Notes: generated by a model from the letters alone, not told the origin. A stretch of 64,000 nt of DNA from Pomphorhynchus laevis (GCA_012934845.2 WNNJ02003537.1:124001-188000); one strand, 5' to 3'. Numbered from the stretch's first letter, positions 13,101 through 28,100 are shown. Program-made: numbers and translations.

Positions 13101-16100
13101 TTCCTCATTTGCGGTCGCAGTGTGCTGACTTGTATTCGTTAACGGGTGTACGAGCGAATTGGAACTGGACAGATCGGCATCAAAGCCAATTTGAATTGGT
13201 CAAGCAAAGTATGCTAAAACCGAAAATTTTAATACCATATGATGGGAAGAGTAACCTGAAGCTGTATTGTGATGCTTGTGAGAGAGGCTTAGGAGCCGTA
13301 CTGCTTCAAGAAACTAAAAACAACCGTTATCTGCCGATTGCATACGCATCAAGAAAATTGAGCAGCGCGGAAATAAATTACTCGCAAATCGACCGGGAGG
13401 CACTTGCACTTATATTCGGTGTCAATAAGTTTCGATATTTTCTATTAGGTAGAAAGTTCGTACTCATCACTGATCACAAACCTTTGAAATACATATTCGG
13501 AAATCAACGTAATTTGCCAAAGATCGCGAATCAGCGTTTAGTCAGATGGGCATTGTTGTTGAGTCAATTCGACTACGAACTCGAATGCATTCCAGGAAAA
13601 GATAACATAATTGCCGATGTCCTCTCCAGATTTCCATGTCAAGGCCTTGACTGTGCAGAAACGTCGGGAACAAATGATATCTGTGTGAATTTGTTATGTG
13701 AGGACACACCTTTATTATCCGCAACAGCTATTCGCGAAGCTACGAAACAAGATTTGATTCTAAAAAAGGTGACGCAATATGTGTCGATCGGTTGGCCAAA
13801 CAAAGTTACAGACTCGAACATTCATTATTACAGCACAAGACGCAATGAGTTATCATTTGAAAATGGAATTTTGCTTTTAGGAGCGCGTGTATTAATTCCG
13901 ACGAGTCTACGGGAGACAGTTTTGCGAGCTTTGCATGCAGGCCATCCGGGAATTGTGGCTATGAAGTCCTTATCACGATATTACGTATGGTGGCCTGGAT
14001 TGGATGCTGATATCGAGCGCTCAGTACAAAATTGTAACGATTGTCAGCGTTTCCGGAATAACGAACCTAACCATCCACTTCACAATTGGCCTGTACCCAG
14101 CGATATATGGACTAGGATTCACGTAGATTTCGCCGGACCATCCCAACAGGAGTATTACTTTGTGGTTCAGTGTGCTCTATCAAAATGGCCAGAGGTTATT
14201 AAGATGCAATGTACAAGTGCTCACTCAACAATAAAGGTATTAAGAGAAATATTTGCCAGAAATGGGGTTCCGGAAGAGCTGGTATCAGACAATGGTCCCC
14301 CGTTTCAGTCTTCCGAATTCGCGAATTTTTTGCAGTCTAATGGAGTAAAGCATGTAAGAGTATCTCCGTATCACCCAAGATCAAACGGTTTAGCGGAGAG
14401 GTTTATTCAAGTACTAAAGAATAAAGTGATCAGACCTTACAATATACACGATCGTCCAAAGCGATTGCAGCAATTCTTATTGTCGTATAGAAACACACCG
14501 CACAGTGCCACAGGAAAACCACCATCAATTGTCTTTACCGGTCATCGTTTGACTACCTTATTTGATCGTTTGAAACCGAATCTACGTTCTACACTTGAAG
14601 GTTATCAAGCAAATAACAAAATACATTTCGATAAGAAATCCAAACCGAGGGAGTTTTATTCAGGAGAAAAGGTGTGGTATCGGCAGAAAAGTAACGAACC
14701 GTGGTCGGCGGGGGAAATAGAAAAGCGCTCAAACTGGACATCGTATGTCGTGAGCAACGCTGATCAAAACTACAGATTACACGCCGATATGCTTCGTAAA
14801 GGAGAAGGTATAGAGAATCGAGAAATTACCAATGATGCAGACAATGATCAAGAGAAAATGAATTCAACATTGTCACAGCGGATTGAGATAACTAGTGATC
14901 AAAGTCCACTTACCATTACGAATTCGGCGGATGAAAAAAATCTTGAACATGATAATTGCCATCGCCAATTACCTAGACGATCAGAAAGAGTCCGTAAAGT
15001 ACCTGTTCGATATGGCTGGAATGTGGCGTACTAAAAAGACCACATTTATATGGGGAAGAGGAATGTTGTGTATGAACGAACACACTGCAAATGTATGGCA
15101 ATGACGATTATCACTGGCAGCAATGTGCTTGGCGGTATGCCTTTGTATTTTGACTATATATGTCGGATAGCGACTGTTTCTGAACGCTGGTGTTTTGTTT
15201 GTACTAAAAATTAAAAAACGTTAGCGTTTGCTTTGCAATGTCTGAAAACACAACAGTTAAATAATAAAATGTTTAAATCAAGTATGCATTAAAATCTGCA
15301 TACACGATTGGAGTAAATAATATTCACTCATCTATCGAAAATAATTTTAATTATTTCAAAATTGACGTATGCCTTAAAAAATCGGAAATTTTAAAATTTC
15401 TGAAAATTTTGTTTTTAAAATTTGATTACATATCCAATATTAATGTTTAATTATTAAACATTTCTATGTTAAAAGGTAATTAAACGTTTAAGTATATTAG
15501 TAATACGTATATTTATTAAATTCTTTGTTATTTAATCAAATTAGTGAAACGTTTGTTTTTAACTTTCGAAAAAAAAACACTAAGTAGATTTTATCTAGAA
15601 TTCTCATGACTTCAAAATTAAAATTTTTAAATGAAAAATCAAGGTTTGTAATTAAAAAAATTATAATTTAGTTAAAATTTAACTAAATTTTAATAATTAA
15701 AGCTTGAATTTTTATAACTAAAAGTTAAGGTTCTTCACTATTTGAGGTTCTGATAAAATTAAAATTCAAAATGATAAATCAAGTGAAAATCAAGGTTTGT
15801 ATTTTAAAAATTAATATTTGGTATTTATTTAATTTTATATTAAGATCTAGTAAAAGTTCAATACAGAGGAAATGTTCCTGTCGATCCCTATTTTGATTGT
15901 GCGTCCGGTTTTATTGTTTATCGTGATCATTCTAATATGGACTGGGATTGTATGCTCAATCAGGTAATATTCTTTTTATCTAAATATATAGTAGCAAGCA
16001 AGTTGGTTTTGTTTTAATTTAGACGAATGTTGGCAAAAATAACAACAAATTTTATGTAATTCAACTGCTTACTGGGAATAGTGAATTTCGCATTTTTAAA

Positions 16101-19100
16101 CGATGGGGTCGAATTGGGGAGAAAGGTCAAAAAAACATTGAGTCATTTAGCAATATAGACGATGCAAAGTCATGTTTCATTAATCTGTGAGTTTTTTTAA
16201 TTGATGGATTGTGGAATCAATTAAAGTGGAATATGTTCGCTCCAATTAATTGCTGAATTCATTTTCATAAAATATGACTTTTATCAGTTTACATGTAAAC
16301 TATTACGATTATATCGACTTTATAATATAAATTATTATTTATAACTATTTAATTTTTAAGATAAATTTGATAGCTAAATTTTAATAATTTTAAAATTTGA
16401 TTTAATTTGAATTTTATATTTTTATTTGTAATTTAATTATATTCATTTGCACTCCATACTTTATATTTTACAATATCTATTGATTAAAGAAAATGATATA
16501 GTTCTAGCTATAATTTTTAACAGTTTTTCAAAATTAGTGTTCCGTAATTTTTTTGAAATAAAATATTTTGATAAATGTAATTATTCGACTATCGACGGCT
16601 GAAATTAAATGAAATTTCCAACATAACTTGTTTTCAAGTTATGTTTTACGTGGAATCACATTTTCTAATCCCATTAACATTTTTAAATTTTGATGTATAA
16701 AAATAATTATTAAATAGTTAATGATGAGCATATTACTACTATTAAAGAAACCAGCATTTTGCCTGATGACCTCGTCAGTGTTTTTGTTTGATTTTTCTGC
16801 CAGTTAGATAACTATAAAATTTTATTTTCATGCAAATGAATGATGATAAATTAATTTTTCAAAGATAAAATAGGAAATTAGTTGAGAAAATTGAGAATTC
16901 TTACTAATTATTAATTGATTTTCGAGTTTGTTTTGAGTTGTAAATGATGCGATATTTACCGATGATTTCCTTAAATTTTATATGGATTTTTGTCTCTTAT
17001 ACACTAAAGGTTACGTTGGGTGCCAAATTTTGAAACTTTACAACAAACTATTTTCAGCTTGTTACTACAATTGCTTAGATTGAATTAATTCATTTATCGA
17101 ATAGATTGAATTAAATATTAATCACTTAGATTAAATGAAATTCGCTTCATTTGTCTTGAAATTCGGCGCATCGGTTTTGAAATTCTATTCAGTGCTTTTG
17201 TAATTCGGATTGGGTTTTGAAATTCGGCCCTTTTGCTTTTAAAATCCCGCTCATTGGTTTTGAAATTCGGTTCATTGGTCTTGGAATTCGGCTTGATCTT
17301 TGAATTCGGCTAATTGGTTTTAAAATTTAGCGCATTGATTTTGAAATCAGCAGTTTTAAAATTCATCTCATTGGTTTTGAAATACGGTCCATTGATCTTA
17401 AAATTTGGCCATTGGCTTTGAAATTTAATTCAGCGATTTTGAAATTTGGCACATTTAGTGCCTTTAAAAGGTGACTTTTAGTGTCTTACTACCTTCACAA
17501 CTTTATATTTTTTATTTATATATATGAAATTATTTCACATTATATGCATATCAATCTTATGTAATTATAGATTTAAACGGAAAAACTTTATATTTTTTAT
17601 TTATATATATGAAATTATTTCACATTATATGCATATCAATCTTATGTAATTATAGATTTAAACGGAAAACGGGAGTAAAATGGGATACCAATATATATGC
17701 CAATTTTCAAAAATGCCATGGTAAGTATGACCTTATCCAACGAGACTTTGCGGTTGATGATAAATATGTAAGTATCGTATATCCTCATTTATAATATTTG
17801 TTGATTGTGATAGTTTTAATATTTTTAAAACTGTTTTAATAATAGTTTTAAAATATTAAAAATATTTTAATATTTTAAAAAATAGACATTTGTGTATAAC
17901 TTCTAAAATTACAGTCTTTAAGGAATTTTATTACTTCAAATAGCTAATATGATTTAAATTAGCTAGAATAGCAATGAATAGAAATGCAGAATTTAAACAA
18001 GTTTCAATTGTTTGCCCATATTTCTCAATTAGAGAAATCCAAGTTGACTCCTTTGTTCATTTATGATATTTAAATAACCCGGCATTTGTAGACTGTTAAT
18101 TTTTACAACGTATTTTAGCTGCTAAATGCTTGTAGATTCAAACAGTCAATTGTTTTTAGTTCAGTAGTAATCATCCAACGAATTTAAATAGTTTATAATT
18201 TCATATTATAACATAATTATATTGATATAGCTACTTGTCGGTTAATTCGCTTTAATTGCTATAAATGCATAAGCGATTTTATAAGTTAAAACCTATTACA
18301 AAATAATGTTATAATTACATTAGTTATATGTCATTCCGGTCTTTTTGTTTATTCTCTCAAGCGCAAATCTTTAGCAAATTAATAAGTTCAATGTTGATTT
18401 GTAAAATGTGTTATAGGAGTTTGTTCAAAATGCTCGTCGACTACTAAAGCATCTCTATCTTGTATATTATCTTGCTCATATCTTATCGCTCATCGCTTTC
18501 GTTTGCCTTGTACCCCTCACTTTCGATTGCATTCAAAAATATACAACTAAAAATCTCTCGTCTAAATCCAGATATCTTTTAATTCTTCATCCTTTCAACA
18601 CACCATTGACGAAATCCGCTGGTGAAAATCGGTTGTTTAAATGGCGTACGTCCTAACGTGGACACTATGTTAAGACTCACGGATTTTTTCCTTCTATAAT
18701 TGTTTGTTATTTTCGTTTTATTTTTAATTTTATCAAATATGTAATCTTTCCAAATTTTAATCTTAGATATATTTCAGCTTTCGCTATTAATCAGCTTACC
18801 TAATTATTATTCAACCTTCTGTTGTGTATTCTAAAAATTCTGTTGTGGAATTAATATTGAAATAGTGTTTTATACAGGTAACAAGTATTAGTTTTAATTA
18901 CCTTACAATTTTTTTAATTACTTTAATTATTTTATTCATATCATATAAACTGAGTTGGATTTTAAAAGCACTACATCTGAACAACTTTTATTATTTTTAC
19001 ATAATTTTGGATTCCAATAAACGTATGGTTTATTACCTATTCAACCTTAATATTTTTTATCCATTATAAAACAGTGACTTGTAATAATTGCTTCTAAACT

Positions 19101-22100
19101 TAAATCACTACGTTCATATGTTTGATTTACATTTTTTACCTATGAAGACGAAACTATTAGTAGCTTTATGGTTATTTTTTAAATGAGTAGTTTCTAAATA
19201 TATTTTTTTATATTAATTTTATATTTCCTATAATTGTTTGTTATTTTCATTTTCTTTTTTATTTTGTCAAATATATAATCCTTCGGAATTTTAATATTAG
19301 GTGAGCTTACCAATCTAAGAATTTAAGTCTTTATGTAACGAATTGTAAATTTAATTTTTATCGTTATTATTGAACTTATAATTAAATCATTATAATTCAC
19401 TTCTTTCATCAATATATCATAATAAAGCTTTTTGCATATTAGGACAAAGTTGTTACTAGCTTTATTAATAGTTGTTATTATATATTTATCCTTTTATTTT
19501 GTAAGTTCTGTATACATATCTTTATTAACTTGATCTTTTTTGTAATTGTCTCTTATTTTCATTTTCTCATTAATTTTATCTATAATGTAAGTTTTCCAAA
19601 TGTTTATCTTTGATGTATTTAAGCTTTTTCTATTAATCAACTTATCAAAGTAAGCATTTAAGTCATTATATAACGAATTGTAAATTTTATTTCTATTGTT
19701 GTTATTATTTAATCTATATTTATACCCTTTTAACAGCAGCTTTCTTAATTCATTGTTTTCAATTAATTCTAGATTATGAGTGCAAATATGTTCATTTATT
19801 TTATCAAAATAAAGACTTTTACAATTGCATTCTGTGCCTAGAATGTTTCTAATATCATCGTCACGTATTGATTTCAATTCTTTATTATAATTACAAATTT
19901 TTCGTCCTAATGGCGGTAACAACTTATACCTTATTTTAGGAATATATTTACTTAAATCTGACCCTATTATTTCTTTAATTTTAGAATTATTTAAAAGTTC
20001 GGCTGTTATTTATTCATTTATTAATGAAGTTTATGGTTAATGTATATTTTCTATTGTTATTATTAACATTTATTGTCCCATTATAGTATTTTATATTACA
20101 ATAACTCTCTATTATACAATTTAACCTATCATAATCTTCAATTAATCTTTTGTTTATTGAACAAATGATATCTTTAGAAAACTGTTTTAATATTTCTTAT
20201 TGTTCATGTATATACATATATTTTTTAATATATATATTTAACATATCTTTTATCAATTTATCTTTTTGATTTTTGGAATTTTAGTTTTAGGGACCACGAA
20301 CACTTTTTTTATAAACAGTTATTCCGATAGTATTGAATTATATCAATTAATAATATATTAATATATTGAATATTGTCGAAATATTGTAATTCCTTTATTT
20401 AAAAGATACTAAATGTTGTTTTTTAATCTAAATAAAAAAGATCAAGATGATAAAAGTTATGTATATTTTTAAAAAGTAATTGTGAAGGATAATGTAATAT
20501 AAGCATTATAATATTTATAGGGTTCGCGATTAACATTGAATATTCTGCAATCACCTCGACGCTTTCGCAATCAATCTCGACACTACCAAATATTTTTTAG
20601 TTTATAAAATATAAATTCTAAGATATTATAATATATCTTATATTTCTTAACACAAATTTATGTTAAAAAGGTATTTAAGATTTAAATTTGTTTAACGCCT
20701 TTGATATTTGTTCAGGAGTCGGAGCCAGTAGAAATTAAAATCCCGGAAAGCACGTTATCGAAAGATGTTCAAGAACTTATAGCTCTCATTTGTAATGAGA
20801 GCCTGATAATTACGTCATTAAAAGAGCTAAATTATGACGCTTCAAAAGCTCCTCTTGGTAAGCTACATTTTCGTTTATTTAAAAGATGTTTATACTTTAG
20901 CCATATCTGATTACCTATATTGTAACCTCCGTTATTCAAGGGTGTTACAGTAGCCCCTTTGCAATTAGCGAGGGTGATGTAGCCTTTGATTCTGTGAATT
21001 CTGAAAATCTGCAAATTGTCGATGTAGTTTAAAAACGACTAACTTCGTTTATGCTGATTTTGTTTCTGCAAATCCAGAAAATTTGCGAATTATTGACGCA
21101 CTTTACAAACGCCTAGGCATCATTTCTGTTTTAATTTTATATTAATTAGTATTTTCTTTAAAGTTATTCTGCAGTTAATGCGAAATTTCACGTGTTTATA
21201 GTAAAGAAGCGTTAGCATTTTTCTCATAATGGCATAACTTTCTAGGTCATTTTACCTGAGTGCAAAATTCGCCGTTATGCTGTCCGTCAATGGTTACCGC
21301 AAATTGGTCAGAGCACACTGTATTGTGAAAGCATACGACATACATATCAAGCACATATGCTCTCTTTATTTATGCTGGTGTTTTATCCTTCTTTTGTTAA
21401 TGGAAAAATATACTTTTTTATAAATGGCGTAAACACATACCTTTAAATGTTATAATATGTATGTAATAATATGCATTATGATCAATTATTGTAATAAAAA
21501 TAAAAAATATATTTTAATTAATACATAAAATATAAATTAAATAACAAATAATATATTTGCTAATAAAATAACGTTTTTAAAAAATACGATTGTTTTGGAA
21601 AATCCAGATTTGTTATTTTTAAAGTCGTCATCATTGGCATCATAACGTTTCAAAACAGTTTCAGACTATTCGCTTTCAGATGCATGGAGAAAGTGCGTCT
21701 CGTGTTAGATTCAATTTTCGAGTTTTTGTATATAAAGCAAAAATTTTGTTAATTTACTTAACGATCGAAACGACTTAACAATCAAAATTTGATTACTTTG
21801 AAATAGGTTCTTTTTTAAGAACTTGTCATCTTGAAGATGTCAGCGGTTCATTTACACTGATCAATAGTCAGTGTGAACTGACTATTGATCAGTGATACTT
21901 GAAAATGTTGATGCCAATCTTGTTGCAAATAATTTATCGTCATTAATTGAATTTACGTTTACGTATTCTACCGAGTACGATTTTGTGTTCTATAATGCTT
22001 AGAGATATAATTTATTTACGTATAAATACCTTCAAAAGATGCAATAAAATTATGCGGGTTTTAAATTACGCAATAAAATTATGCTCACCTTCAAAAGTAG

Positions 22101-25100
22101 AAGCTGATAATTCTTGGCTTCACGTGTTTGACTGCTACCATCTTTCAACGATGAGTTTAACGAAGATTGACAAACTACTGAGTCCTTAACCATGACGAAG
22201 GAATTTTGTATTTTATCTGTTTTAATGTATATTCGGTGTTTTTTATTTAGTTTAGCCCTTAGTCGAAAGACAAAGTGGCCAATAAATTATCTCTACATTA
22301 ATATTTATATTTTTGTAAAATATTATATATAATATATTATAATATAATATATTATATTATTAATATTAATATTTTATATTAATATTATTTTATATAAAAT
22401 ATTAAAAAATATTATTTTTCATATATATTGTCATATTTTTCATATACTGTTTTATATACAAACCGATACGCTATTATTGTTCTTAATGATTCAAGGAACA
22501 TAAACGAACTTTGATAGCAAACGATATGAAAACTGTTTCGCCATAATCATGATTTGTAAGTTGAGGCCACTGTTTGTTATGGGATGGAGAGAGACTTTTT
22601 GACAGTTTTGTGATTGCATAGTATCAAATTCTATAAATTTAGTCACAACGACGTGTATTACTGCACGTAACCTTCACTACAATCGTTTTAGAAATATGTT
22701 GAGTAACAAGTACAGAAGGATCTTACTGATGAATCGGTTTTTATAACTTGACCACCAGTTTTTATAGTTTGTTATGGTAATTCGTTTTTATATTTTTCAT
22801 CTTTATGCAACAATGATATTGAAAAACACTTTGAAATGAACTTTTATTATTTTTTGGAATAAGCACAATATCAAAAAAGAATTGGAAAATGCAGTTAATA
22901 TTTAATAAAAATAAAGCTGACTGTTGTCTGCATTTTAGGCAAACTATCAACTCATCAAATTGAGCTTGGATATTCTGCATTAAAAGAAATTGAACAATGT
23001 ATCTTAGGGAATGCATCATCCAGTTATTTAAAAGAAGCATGTAGTTTATACTATACACGCATTCCACATGTTTTTCGGTAATGTTCAAATTAATCCTCTT
23101 TTTGTAGAAATGCATTTGTTTTAGTCGTTCCGGTATTGAATTGATTGATACAATACAGCGATTAAAAGAAGAACTTAACTTATTATCGGTATGGTATTTT
23201 TTATTAATTTTTGAATTTTGCATTTTAAATTAATCATAAATGATATTAAATGTATTTTAATGATAATAAATTATAATTAAACAAATGTATTTTAATGTTA
23301 GAATTGTTTCTGAATTGATGAATCAGAAATTGATTAAAAATTTTAAACGTTTTGTTGTTATCTTGTCTATTTTACATATTGCTTTTTTTTCTGTTATCCA
23401 CTGTCAATAAATGTGCATCACGAAGTAAATCACAGTAATTTTGGCATGTACTTTGTTCATGCCAAACGTTGCTACAAACGTTGATAATTTATACATTTGT
23501 ATATATCTTATGCAGCGATGAATATAATCACAATTGTCATATCATGACGGATGAATATGATCACAATTGCCATCTCATTAAAAAATTTAAACTATAATAC
23601 TGTAACTATTTGATTATATAATTATAGTGCTGCGATTTCAGCAAATTTGATAATTTGATCCAATTGCAGTATTTTATCGATAAGTTGCCGAATAATAGAC
23701 GTTTCTGACTTAAAAATCTTTATTCTATTTCTTCAGCGTTTTTCCCGTATGGTTGCTGGGACTGCTACTTTGGAATACTTTTTCCACTTCATGCGGTCTG
23801 CGGCGTATCTTGGTTGCAGGCCAACGTCCACTAATTCTCGGCTTATGGTGTCGATCTAACGCTGATTTGGTCTTCCTTTCCGGCGCTAGCCTTCCACTTT
23901 GAGGTCGAACCCATCCTTGCTCGTGTCTCTTTATCTGCGCGGAGCACTTGACCATACAACCGTAATCGAGTTTCTCGGAACTTGTCACATATCTGCGCTA
24001 TACAAATTTTACCATGAGATCATTGTTTCGAATGTGATCTATACGCGTAACTTCTGCAATCAACATCTTGGTTTCCATCGTTACAAATCGACGCTCTGCA
24101 TGTTTGGTCATTGGCCAGCATTCGACGCCATAAATCACGACGGGTCTTAATTCATTTCTGTAAACCTTTGCTTGTATACGATCTTTAATTTTGATATCAC
24201 ACAAGAAACCCGTTACTGACCGCCACTTCTACGCTGCGTTTATCCGAGTCGCAACCTCTGCATGAAGATTGCCTTCTGCTGTAATGGTGAATCCAAGGTA
24301 TCTGAATGTTGACGTCCGAATGAGATCTTGCTCCTCGATCCTGATCGTAAGTATATCATCAGTGTATGTCGTTAGATATTCGGTCTTTCGGACGTTGAGG
24401 CATATGCAAAACTGTTTGAGCTTAGTAGTCCATGCCTTAACCTGTTTCTGAATGTCATGTTTGTCAATAGACGCCATCATAACATCGTCAACGGATAATA
24501 CAATCTAAGGCATATGTCTGTTCATGTCATGCTTCCCCGCGTTTATGACGAGAATGAATAGGACTGGTGAAAGTGCCGATCTCTGATGAACCCCTACGAT
24601 GTCTGGAAAATTTTTTGAACATCCAACTGATGTGCACACGCGACTAGTCGGTATGTTATATAACAGCCTGACCCACTTAACAAGCTCTTCCGTTATTTTG
24701 TGGCATATTAACGCATAGCAGATAACCTCGTGTGGGAAGCAATCGAAAGTCTTCTCGAGTTCAAGAAAAGCAATTGGATGGATTGTTGTGTTTCACTGTG
24801 TTTCTCAAGAAGAAGGCGTACTCCATGAATAGCGTCAATAGAACCTTAACGTTTGACGAATCCACATTCGTTTATAGCCAAATCCATGATGTTCAAAATC
24901 CTTGCATTGCTTATGTGTTCGAATATTTAGATAATGTGCAAGATGAGAGTGATTGACGGTAGTTTGCGCAGTCAGTTAAACTTCCGTTTTGCTTCCAGAT
25001 GGGTACTGTTATGCTGCAAATCCAATCGGCTGGTGTTTGTCTTTCCTTGACTATCTGATTAACTTAGCCATCCTGCATGGTTCCAACTTGCTGACTTTCA

Positions 25101-28100
25101 AAGTTAGGCAATCAGGGAGTCAGATTCTGTCGCTTTTCCGCACTTCATCTGTCGTAGCGCGTTTTCGACTTCAATGGCTGTTATGGACAGAACATGTCAT
25201 TCGACAGGCGTTATGTTACAAATGAAAGGGGTGGATGTTCAAACTCTTCGTTTGAAATTTTTATGAAAGTTATTTCCAGAAAGTTATTTTTTTTCGCACA
25301 TCAAAACACGGCTATCGTCCTTGATTTTGTAGAAGTTTCAGCGTCTTGTATCTTCTGATGTCTTGTCCTAGCAATCCTATAAATTTCGCGCTCACCTTCA
25401 CGAGTATCAAGCTTCTTGTAGAACTCTTCAAACTTCTTAGCCCTTATTACCGCTACTGTCTTCTTCGCCTCTCGTTTGGATTAATTATATTTTATCCAAT
25501 ATCCAGGGTTTTGTCTGCAAGACAATTATGGTATCGACGCATTTTTCTCGGACTCTTGTTTTGACATATTCAGTCTACATCCACGTTGTTCTGTTTAGTC
25601 GTCGTCTGCCGAGCTTTGTAGTGCCTAGCATTTTTCGAGCTGTTTGAGTTATTAACGTTTTTTACTCTTTACCAAGTCTCATTTACCGTTGTTACAGGTG
25701 TAAAAAGTTGTATGTGGGAGATAACGTTCTACTCTTTATCCTTTAATTTCCACCACATGATGCGATATCTTCCATTTTGTTCACCGTGTACATGTTTAGG
25801 CGGAGAGATACCTAACGTGGTGACAACAAGTCTGTGTTGTTCATTAAAATCTTTATTTAAAATTAAAAATAATAATCTTATAAGATTTGTATGATATAGT
25901 TATTTTGATTCGATATTGTTGATATTAAGTTTTTAGTTGGCGATAAAGTACATTATTAATTGCCTTATTGTCTAATTATAAATTTTATGAATTTGTTTAA
26001 TTTTTTAATAAAGCTAGTATCTTAATTATTAGCTCATAAATATTGTTTCATGTAATTTAAATATTTTCCATGTGTTTCAATGCCACGTCGTTTAAAACGC
26101 CCAGTCGTATTCATTCTAATTGCCTTATTCTATGGGTTGTTAAAACACTCATGATGTTGAAAAGACTCACGCGCTTGTAGATAACGCTTATATAACTTGC
26201 AATGATAATTTGGTTGCGAGCATCTCGATTAAAGTTATTCTATTACTGCGAACAATTACAATTAGTAGTCCATTGTATGTTTACACTGTCGATTACTAAT
26301 TACGTCATGAAAGACACCCGGTCGCAAATACATCTCGCAAGTTAATATTATATTATAACTATATTACAATTTAGTATAAATATTATTTAATTATAATTTT
26401 AAATATATAAAAAGTACATGCTGTCTGCACTTGATTGTTTTCACAGAATTTATATTTATATATATTAATATATCACTATATTAAATAATTCTGTTAGAAT
26501 TACATTCGTTGCCATGTAATCTGTTTTTAGTCGTTATTAATATTATTCACACGAGATAACAAAATTTATTTGTTAGAATAAATTGTAATTACGTTTCGGT
26601 CAATCACAGTGACCCTTTTCAACTTGAAAATGGTCACTGTTATTTACACAAACGTTGTTACAATTTACTCTGGCAAAGATTACTAAAAAAACATTAAATA
26701 ATATTTATATTATTAATTAGTATTGGTATTTTTATACAACCTTATTAAGTCACGTCAATTTTTAGTCACTGGATGACGCCCGAGCAGCAGTAAAAATGTT
26801 TGCGCAAGAGTGTTCATCTGTGAACCCGATTGATCGTCATTACGAACAGCTAAATTGTGGTATCAAACTGTTATCTCATGATTTTGAAATCTTCACGGTA
26901 TGCATTTTAATTTAGAATTTAAAATGCGCATGTTTTAGTTTAGAAAATTAAAGAAAGTCTAATTTCGACTCATGCTGTAAAAAATCACGGATTCAAAATC
27001 GAGGTTATTGATGTATTCGAACTAGAGAAATCTATTGAAGCATTTAATGATGTAGGAAATAAGTAAGTTTATTTTAATGGAATTTCTTTTATAGAATAAC
27101 AAAATAAATTAGATAATGTTTTTTACTTATGGTCATTAAATGTAATTATTATCATATTAAGATTAACTAAAGGACTATTAAGTGTTTTGACATTAATGAA
27201 TACTTCTGAGTTAACTTAAATAGATCGTACACAAATCAAAAAAGCAAGAATTATTCGATATTACATTAAAACTTTCTTTTTTAAAAACAAGTTTTAAAGC
27301 AAAAATTCGAATCACAGATTCGAAGTATATAATTTTAATGTATTTTTATATATCAAAATAACATTTTTAATATATAATTAATAAATTATGATAAAAAATA
27401 TTTTATTAAATTAAATATATTTAATTTATTGAAATTATAAGAAAATATAATAATATTTATTAATTTATAAGTCATTCAAAATTGATTATTTTATTAATTT
27501 ACTTAATTAGGAAGTGTATTAGTGATCTGATTAGTAATTAGCAAATTACTAACTAAATTAAAAATTTTAAGTTGATATACCTGTGCAGTCATTGTTACTA
27601 TTGAAATTTTGATGACTATTTTATTCTACACGCTACTTTAATGCTATCTATACGCCAACAGCTGTACGCTTCATTTCAGTATTGGTAGACGTCATCAACT
27701 ACTGATCTAATATCTACACTTCAAGTTTCGATCTTTTTAACGTTGGTTGACGATCACTCGACACGTCTGCTTTATTGACAATTAGATTTAATAACTTTCG
27801 TCTTACATTTTACAAATTTAATTGATATCACTTCTGATTTTAAATTAAATCTGCGTTAGTAGGGGAAGGTGTTACCTTCAATTTGTAAACCTACCTATTT
27901 TTGCAAACGTGAAATATAGGTATTTGATCAGCAGCTGATGAGATCCACCAATACTGATTTGTAGCGTACTGCTGTTGGCGTATAGATAGCATTAAAGTAG
28001 CGTGCAGAATAAAATAGTCATTAAAATTTCAGTAGTAAATTATGAATTCTAACAAATAAATTATTAATTTGGGTGGTGATTAGCAAATTAAGAATTTTTA

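Larger units (their letters stand above)
10706..15255 (+). mobile_element. Young Ty3/gypsy LTR retrotransposon, looks whole
   Basis: A 4550-bp element with two 192-bp LTRs (10706-10897 and 15064-15255) that are identical by eye, starting TGTTGTG and ending CACAACA. A 5-bp target duplication, GTTAA, flanks it at 10701-10705 and 15256-15260. A primer-binding site follows the 5' LTR and a polypurine tract precedes the 3' LTR. One uninterrupted gag-pol frame fills the interior, with domain order protease, RT, RNase H, integrase. That order and the absence of an env place it in Ty3/gypsy (Metaviridae-like). Identical LTRs mean insertion very recently in evolutionary terms. It sits in PARP2 intron 5 in the sense direction. 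I see no breaks. Confidence 0.96.

Noticed and set aside
22762-23223. A 153-codon minus-strand frame
   Set aside because: It is antisense to PARP2 exons 10 and 11, and its residues show no protein-like pattern.
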